Of a stretch of 8,536 nucleotides of DNA, positions 4,255 to 8,536 are shown in pieces (the first letter of the stretch is position 1; each line of letters begins with the position of its first letter). A program made the position numbers and the translations under genes. The notes beneath the pieces were generated by a model, which was not told the DNA's origin, made no database searches, and worked only from the letters and a program-made list of their open reading frames with translations. The stretch is from Prevotella sp. (GTDB lineage: Bacteria; Bacteroidota; Bacteroidia; Bacteroidales; Bacteroidaceae): the NCBI GenBank assembly GCA_017428805.1, contig JAFRQC010000069.1, positions 1 through 8,536 of the forward strand, read 5' to 3'.

Positions 4255-6268
4255 TGCCCAAGGCAAGTTGGACTCCGTACAACATGTGCGGGAGATTGTG
4301 GTGGTATCGAAACCAGCCATGCGGGAGGTGGTGCCAAGTCAGAAACTGAACGGCGAACTGCTGGAACGGCTTAACTCCCATACCGTGGCCGATGCCCTGC
4401 GCTATTTCTCTGGCATCCAGCTGAAGGACTATGGCGGCGTGGGGGGCATCAAGACGGTGAATATCCGTTCGATGGGTACCCATCACCTCGGCATCAGTTA
4501 CGACGGTGTGGCACTGGGCAATGCCCAAAACGGACAAATAGACCTCGGACAGTTCTCACTTGACAACGTGGAGGAGATCACGCTCTATAATGGTCAGAAG
4601 AGTGCCATCTTCCAGCCTGCCTCAGACTTCGGCAATGCGGGGTCGGTGTATATCAGGACGAGAGAGCCCGAGTTTTCGAGGAGTCAGGAGTCAGGAGTCA
4701 GGAGTGAGAATACTCATTTGCGGTTCAGGGCGCAGTATGGGAGTAGTGATATGTTCAGGTTGTCGGCATTGTGGGAGCAGAGACTGTCTGAGACGGTCAG
4801 TAGCAGCGTGAGTGCCGGATTCCTGACGGCTAGCGGAAAGTATAAGTTCCACTATGAGCGTCGCTATCCGGACGGAACGACGGCCTGGGACACGACGGCT
4901 GTCCGTCAGAATGGCGACATCCACGCTGAGCGTATCGAGGCAAACCTCTATGGCCGTCTGTGGCAGGGCAGTTGGCAGATAAAGGGTTATCTTTATTACT
5001 CCGCCCGAGGCATCCCTGGGGCCATCGTGAATAATGTGTGGAAACGAGGGGAACGGCAGCAGGATCTGAACACGTTCTTCCAGGCGGCCTACGACAAGAG
5101 CATCGGCGATAAGTTTGCCACCCGTTGGTTAGCGAAGTATGCCTATTACAACACCCACTACGTGAATCGTGACTCGACGCAGCTGCCCGTCGACAACCGC
5201 TATAAACAGCAGGAGTTCTACTTCTCCACAGCCAATGTGCTCGAACTGTTGCCAAACTGGAGTGCCTCGCTGAGTTATGACTTCAAGTGGAACAAACTCA
5301 ATGCCGACATCTGGAACTTTGCTTATCCGACACGCATCTCAAATCTCGTGAGCTTAGCCACAGCCATCGACTACAAGCACCTGAAGGCGCAGGGGTCGGT
5401 GCTGGCGACGTTTATCAATGACTGGACGAATCGGAGAGGAGACAAGGAGACAGGGAGACAAGGAGTCCAAGACAATACTTCAAGCTTGAATTCTTCGAAA
5501 TCCTTGAATACCCTGACGCCGGCCTTTTTTGTGAACGTCTATCCCTTCCGAGGCACGTTCTTCTCATTGCGGGCCTACGTGAAGCAGAGTTTCCGGATGC
5601 CGACGTTCAATGACCTCTATTATACCGATATGGGCAATGCGAACCTGGTGCCAGAACGAGCCACACAATACGATGTGGGCTTCGCGCTGAACAAGCACTT
5701 CACTCGCGGCATCGTCCGTCACGCTGAGATGCACTTCGACGCCTATTATAATACGGTACACGATAAGATTGTGGCCTATCCCAAGGGTCAGCAGTTCCGC
5801 TGGACGATGCTCAACCTGGGCAAGGTGCATATCAAGGGTATCGACGTGGAGGCAGAGGCAGACTTCCAGATCGGTAAGGATCTTGTAGCGACGGCCCGTG
5901 CCCAATACACCTATCAGGATGCCCGTGACGTGACGGATCCTGCCGACAGCTATTACAACGACCAGATACCCTATATCCCCTGGCACTCCGGCTCGGCCAT
6001 CCTCGGACTGAAGTATAAGGGCTGGGATCTGAACTACTCGTTCATCTATGCCGGTGAGCGCTACGACGAACAGGAGAATATCCTCTATAACCACATGGAG
6101 CCTTGGTACACCAGCGACCTGTCGCTGCGATATCAGTTCATAGTTCATAATTCAAAGTTCATAGTTCAGGCAGAGGTGAATAACCTCTTGAATCAGGACT
6201 ATGAGGTCATCGTGAATTACCCTATGCCTGGCATTAACTATGCTCTCTCTTTAACAGTTGAAATATGA
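4190..6268 (+). CDS. btuB: TonB-dependent cobalamin receptor (BtuB-like)
   Basis: A 692-residue TonB-dependent receptor, read as the outer-membrane cobalamin transporter of a riboswitch-led operon. The start at ATG 4190 gives a compact signal peptide (MLWWQR, then a hydrophobic run to TFAQG near residue 25). A GTG at 4115 would add 25 charged, repeat-coded residues and is less likely, though it was not excluded. A TonB-box-like REIVVVS lies at about 34-40. The plug (about 45-158) includes ADALRYFSGIQLKDYGG, VNIRSMGTHH, SYDGV and ITLYNGQ, and ends in SVYIRTR. A beta barrel follows, with a last strand near INYALSLTVEI. GGAGTCA repeats encode the loop just after the plug (about 163-174), AGGAGACA octamers a loop near 417-426, and TTCATAG heptamers a strand near 650-658. 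The next gene overlaps its stop by 4 nt. The cobalamin assignment rests on the riboswitch and on the BtuG-like partner, not on visible binding residues. Confidence 0.88.
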   Translation: MLWWQRILPLISVFSLFHPFTFAQGKLDSVQHVREIVVVSKPAMREVVPSQKLNGELLERLNSHTVADALRYFSGIQLKDYGGVGGIKTVNIRSMGTHHLGISYDGVALGNAQNGQIDLGQFSLDNVEEITLYNGQKSAIFQPASDFGNAGSVYIRTREPEFSRSQESGVRSENTHLRFRAQYGSSDMFRLSALWEQRLSETVSSSVSAGFLTASGKYKFHYERRYPDGTTAWDTTAVRQNGDIHAERIEANLYGRLWQGSWQIKGYLYYSARGIPGAIVNNVWKRGERQQDLNTFFQAAYDKSIGDKFATRWLAKYAYYNTHYVNRDSTQLPVDNRYKQQEFYFSTANVLELLPNWSASLSYDFKWNKLNADIWNFAYPTRISNLVSLATAIDYKHLKAQGSVLATFINDWTNRRGDKETGRQGVQDNTSSLNSSKSLNTLTPAFFVNVYPFRGTFFSLRAYVKQSFRMPTFNDLYYTDMGNANLVPERATQYDVGFALNKHFTRGIVRHAEMHFDAYYNTVHDKIVAYPKGQQFRWTMLNLGKVHIKGIDVEAEADFQIGKDLVATARAQYTYQDARDVTDPADSYYNDQIPYIPWHSGSAILGLKYKGWDLNYSFIYAGERYDEQENILYNHMEPWYTSDLSLRYQFIVHNSKFIVQAEVNNLLNQDYEVIVNYPMPGINYALSLTVEI
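4680..4707 (+). repeat. GGAGTCA heptamer tract at the plug-barrel junction
   Basis: Exactly four heptamers: three perfect GGAGTCA units and one GGAGTGA. In frame they encode RSQESGVRSE, between the end of the plug (VYIRTREPEF) and the first barrel strand (LRFRAQYG). The AGGAG tract of the first receptor occupies the corresponding position. Confidence 0.95.
5437..5468 (+). repeat. AGGAGACA octamer tract in receptor 2
   Basis: Four octamers: AGGAGACA, AGGAGACA, GGGAGACA and AGGAGTCC. They encode a polar loop (RRGDKETGRQGVQ) in the barrel. A second degenerate repeat of CTTGAATT-like 8-9-mers follows at about 5483-5508 and encodes SLNSSKSLNT. Confidence 0.9.
6137..6164 (+). repeat. TTCATAG heptamer tract in receptor 2
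   Basis: Exactly four heptamers: TTCATAG, TTCATAA, TTCAAAG and TTCATAG. In frame they encode FIVHNSKFIV in a near-terminal barrel strand. A perfect TTCATAG third unit would place TAG in frame at 6155; this copy reads AAG instead. Confidence 0.9.
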
Positions 6269-7461
6269 AACGTTTGTTGCTTTACATATGGCCCCTGCTG
6301 CTCGCTGCCTGTCGCAACGACGTGATGATAGTGCCGATGGAGGATATCAATACGGGCGGTAAGACGACGAAGAGTGAGATCATCGGTATGTATCTGCTCA
6401 ATGAGGGGAATATGGGCTCGAACAAGGCGACCCTCGACTACCTCGATCTCTCAGGAAAGGACTCCACTGTACATTATTATCGAAATATCTACTCCGAGCG
6501 CAATCCCTCGACGGTGATGTCATTAGGTGATGTGGGCAACGACTGTCAGATTTACGGTTCACGGCTCTGGCTGGTCATCAACTGTTCGAACAAGGTGGAG
6601 GTGGCCCGTGCTGCCGATGCCGTCAGAATCGGGAAGGTCAACATCCCCAATTGTCGCTATGTCACCTTCAAGGATGGCTTTGCCTACGTTTCGTCGTATG
6701 TCGGATCGGTATATGGAGTCGGGAGCCAGGAGTCAGGAGACAGTAGAAGTCCTTTAGGCAGCGTGTTTAAGGTGGATACCTTGACGTTGCAGAAGACTGA
6801 TTCCGTCAGCGTGGGTTATCAGCCTGAGGAGATGGCCATTTTGGGTAACCGTCTCTATGTGGCCAACAGCGGCGGCTATCAGGGTATGACGGGACAGGGC
6901 TATGAGAGCACGGTGAGCGTCGTAGACCTCTTGACGATGGAGGAGACAGGCAAGATAGAAGTGGCTCCGAACCTTCACCATCTGAAAGCCGACCATCTGG
7001 GACAACTCTGGGTGACCTCCCGAGGTAACTATATGGATGAGGCTTCCAACATCTATTGGCTGGAGCCTGATGGTGACGGTAATATGAAAGTTGGCGGTCA
7101 TCTGAATCAGTCTGTCAGCGATCTCTGCATCGTGGGTGACTCGCTGTATTTCTATGGTAGCCAGTGGAGTGAGGTGACGATGACGAACACCGTTACCTAC
7201 GGCATCATCAACGTGCGCAGTCATCAGGTGGTGACGAATACCCTCTCTACGGCGCCGGAGATCCAGAAGATCCGCATGCCCTATGGCATCATCGTCAATC
7301 CCCTGCAGCGTGACTTCTATCTGATGGATGCCAAGAACTACGTGTCGAGTGGCGAGTTGCTGCATTTCCTTCCTGACGGCACCTTCGACTGGAAGGTCAA
7401 GACGGGCGATATCCCAGGGCACGCAGCGTTTCTTTACGCTTCGCTAAATGAGAAAAGATGA
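6265..7461 (+). CDS. btuG: BtuG-like cobalamin-binding surface lipoprotein
   Basis: A 398-residue lipoprotein read as BtuG: a seven-bladed beta-propeller at the outer-membrane surface that binds cobalamin very tightly and hands it to BtuB (established for Bacteroides BtuG). The sequence shows a lipoprotein signal (MKRLLLYIWPLLLAAC) with lipobox LAAC and lipidated Cys16. Next come IGMYLLNEGNMGSNKATLDYLD (about 41-62), typical of this family, and repeated propeller strands such as GFAYVSSYVGSV, NRLYVANSGG, QLWVTSRGNY and DSLYFYGSQW. Length matches the family. The ATG overlaps the receptor stop (ATGA, 6265-6268), which indicates translational coupling and a joint complex. A four-unit heptamer tract encodes VGSQESGD (about 152-159) in a loop between strands. 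The stop codon TGA (7459-7461) lies inside a heptamer repeat. I saw no specific cobalamin-contact residues; the symbol rests on family look and context. Confidence 0.85.
   Translation: MKRLLLYIWPLLLAACRNDVMIVPMEDINTGGKTTKSEIIGMYLLNEGNMGSNKATLDYLDLSGKDSTVHYYRNIYSERNPSTVMSLGDVGNDCQIYGSRLWLVINCSNKVEVARAADAVRIGKVNIPNCRYVTFKDGFAYVSSYVGSVYGVGSQESGDSRSPLGSVFKVDTLTLQKTDSVSVGYQPEEMAILGNRLYVANSGGYQGMTGQGYESTVSVVDLLTMEETGKIEVAPNLHHLKADHLGQLWVTSRGNYMDEASNIYWLEPDGDGNMKVGGHLNQSVSDLCIVGDSLYFYGSQWSEVTMTNTVTYGIINVRSHQVVTNTLSTAPEIQKIRMPYGIIVNPLQRDFYLMDAKNYVSSGELLHFLPDGTFDWKVKTGDIPGHAAFLYASLNEKR
6715..6742 (+). repeat. GGAGTCA heptamer tract in the propeller gene
   Basis: Exactly four heptamers: GGAGTCG, GGAGCCA, GGAGTCA and GGAGACA, followed by GTAGAA. 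In frame they encode GVGSQESGDS in a loop of the beta-propeller. The reading frame continues normally on both sides. Confidence 0.9.
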
Positions 7462-7573
7462 ATGATAAATGATAAATATATGAAGGCAATTATGATTAAG
7501 AGAAATATAAGTACAATAGATCAATGGATAAAGATGGTGGCTCTATCATTCATCATTTATCATTTATCATTCA
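7459..7573 (+). repeat. TCATTTA heptamer inverted pair at a gene junction
   Basis: A perfect 19-nt inverted repeat. The left arm 7459-7477 (AATGATA units) contains the stop codon of the propeller gene. The right arm 7555-7573 lies in a four-heptamer tract at 7546-7573 (TCATTCA, TCATTTA, TCATTTA, TCATTCA) that encodes SFIIYHLSF, the hydrophobic core of the next signal peptide. The 77-nt loop holds the ATG at 7480. Confidence 0.9.
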
Positions 7574-8536
7574 GCCCCGCAGGGGCGCAAGAGCACTCGA
7601 AGTATATCCAGGCGGTGGATGAATACCGTCCGGCACCTGGGCAATGGGTGAACGTCATCCCAGAATACGAGGAGGGTGACACGGAGGCCGATATGGTGCG
7701 CAAATGTACGGAGAGCATCTCCGGTGACTATTCTAATACCCACCTTATCTCACTTGGCGGATGGGGCGGTTATGTCACCTTTCATTTCGATCACCCCGTC
7801 GTCAATCTCCCTGGACAGCGTGATTTTGCCATCTGGGGTAATGCCTATCAGGAGATGACGAACCAGGTGTTCGGCGGGATGAACGAGGCTGGTATCGTAA
7901 TGGTGTCACAGGATGTTAACGGCAATGGCCTGCCAGATGACCACTGGTATGAACTCAGCGGCAGTTGCGATGTGGACAGCGTCGGCAAGGTAATCTACAA
8001 TTACGAGGTGACCTATCGTCAGAATCCGATGGGTAACATCCCCTGGACAGACAACCAAGGCAACTCCGGCACCATAGACCGCCTCTACAGTTACGCGAAT
8101 CATCTGCAGGAATACTATCCTTTGTGGCTCCCTGACGAACTGACCTTCAAGGGTACCCGTCTGCCTGACAATATGTTCAACCTCTCTGAGACGGTAGATA
8201 AGAGCTGGAGTCAGTACTATTATGTGCTCATTGGTTTCCGTTATGGCTATGCCGATAACCTGCCTAACTTCACGGACAAGGCTGATGCCGATTCGTGGAA
8301 CTACGAGGGCTGCGGCTTCGACATCGGATGGGCTGTCGATGAAAACAGACAACCCGTCAGTCTTGATCACATCGACTTTGTGCGGGTCTATAGCGGTATG
8401 AACCAAAAATGCCCTGCTCCAGACTGGTGGGGCGAGACATCCACGGAGATCCAGGCAGCAGAAGACCTGCATCTTGAGGCTTCAATAGAAGCAACAGGGA
8501 TTAGGAGTCAGGAGACAGGAGTCAGGAGACAGGAGA
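7480..8536 (+). CDS. Secreted surface protein of the B12 operon (3' partial)
   Basis: At least 352 residues; the frame is open at the right edge. I recognise a protein type seen beside BtuB/BtuG genes in Bacteroidales, usually labelled 'cell surface protein', but know no proven function. It starts with a signal peptide (core MVALSFIIYHLSF at about 19-31, likely cleavage AGA before QE at 36-37). There is no lipobox cysteine, so unlike BtuG it is not an obvious lipoprotein. The body has EYEEGDT, ISLGGWGGYVTFHFDHPV (about 91-108), DFAIWGNAYQ, GIVMVSQDVNGNGLPDDHWYEL (about 139-160), WTDNQGN, YYVLIGFRYGYADN and VDENRQPVSLDHIDFVRVYS, ending GETSTEIQAAEDLHL. DVNGNGLPDD looks like a calcium-type Asp/Asn loop. 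The start could instead be ATG 7462, in frame but inside the repeat. The gene begins within 20 nt of the btuG stop and is probably in the same riboswitch operon. At the edge the frame enters a GGAGTCA tract. Confidence 0.8.
   Translation, partial: MKAIMIKRNISTIDQWIKMVALSFIIYHLSFSPAGAQEHSKYIQAVDEYRPAPGQWVNVIPEYEEGDTEADMVRKCTESISGDYSNTHLISLGGWGGYVTFHFDHPVVNLPGQRDFAIWGNAYQEMTNQVFGGMNEAGIVMVSQDVNGNGLPDDHWYELSGSCDVDSVGKVIYNYEVTYRQNPMGNIPWTDNQGNSGTIDRLYSYANHLQEYYPLWLPDELTFKGTRLPDNMFNLSETVDKSWSQYYYVLIGFRYGYADNLPNFTDKADADSWNYEGCGFDIGWAVDENRQPVSLDHIDFVRVYSGMNQKCPAPDWWGETSTEIQAAEDLHLEASIEATGIRSQETGVRRQE
8504..8536 (+). repeat. GGAGTCA/GGAGACA heptamer tract at the window edge
   Basis: Four complete units, GGAGTCA, GGAGACA, GGAGTCA and GGAGACA, then GGAGA cut by the window edge. 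In the frame of the upstream gene they read RSQETGVRRQE. They follow directly after the conserved C-terminal block ending EDLHLEASIEA. Confidence 0.9.

Noticed and set aside
5564..6148. 194-codon minus-strand frame and other long antisense frames (4830-5255, 6754-7422, 7906-8472)
   Set aside because: Each lies wholly inside a well-supported plus-strand gene, with no plausible ribosome site or family resemblance.

Overview
The window looks like chromosomal DNA from a Bacteroidales bacterium, most likely a Prevotella-type gut or oral anaerobe. Evidence: three promoters match the Bacteroidetes -33/-7 pattern (TTG, about 20 bp, TAnnTTTG); there is an HU-related gene with a 'smalltalk' small protein; there are SusC/BtuB-style TonB-dependent receptors and a BtuG-like lipoprotein. 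Short heptamer and octamer repeat tracts pepper genes and gaps, which I associate with Prevotella-like genomes. The genus is inference.

Layout. Bases 1-484 hold no convincing gene, only several repeat types and the promoter of the next unit. Bases 485-1528 carry a possible 16-codon leader ORF, a 183-aa HU-family DNA-binding protein, a 38-aa smalltalk protein and a strong intrinsic terminator. Four copies of a REP-like palindrome (core CCCCTCCT..AGGAGGGG) are spaced around these genes. Bases 1591-3761 carry a TonB-dependent receptor whose promoter lies almost on its start codon. Bases 3771-3843 hold a 29-nt imperfect inverted repeat. Bases 3880-4110 hold a promoter and a cobalamin riboswitch with a clear B12 box. 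It precedes a tightly packed operon: a second TonB-dependent receptor (btuB-like), a BtuG-like beta-propeller lipoprotein overlapping it by 4 nt, and a secreted or surface protein that runs off the right edge.

How the genes work together. The riboswitch operon reads as a vitamin B12 acquisition unit. The propeller lipoprotein captures cobalamin at the cell surface and sits on the TonB-dependent transporter, which carries it across the outer membrane; the third protein is a probable extracytoplasmic partner of unknown role. When cobalamin is plentiful the riboswitch should reduce expression. The first TonB-dependent receptor has its own promoter and no riboswitch, so its substrate and control may differ.

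The most unusual property is the set of 7-9 nt tandem repeats, many exactly four units long. They are built into open reading frames as signal-peptide cores, beta strands and loops. In two places they form long inverted pairs with a start codon in the loop. In both receptors a GGAG-type tract sits at the same structural place, the plug-barrel junction. These resemble the STRR heptamer repeats known from filamentous cyanobacteria and are the best candidate here for something little described.
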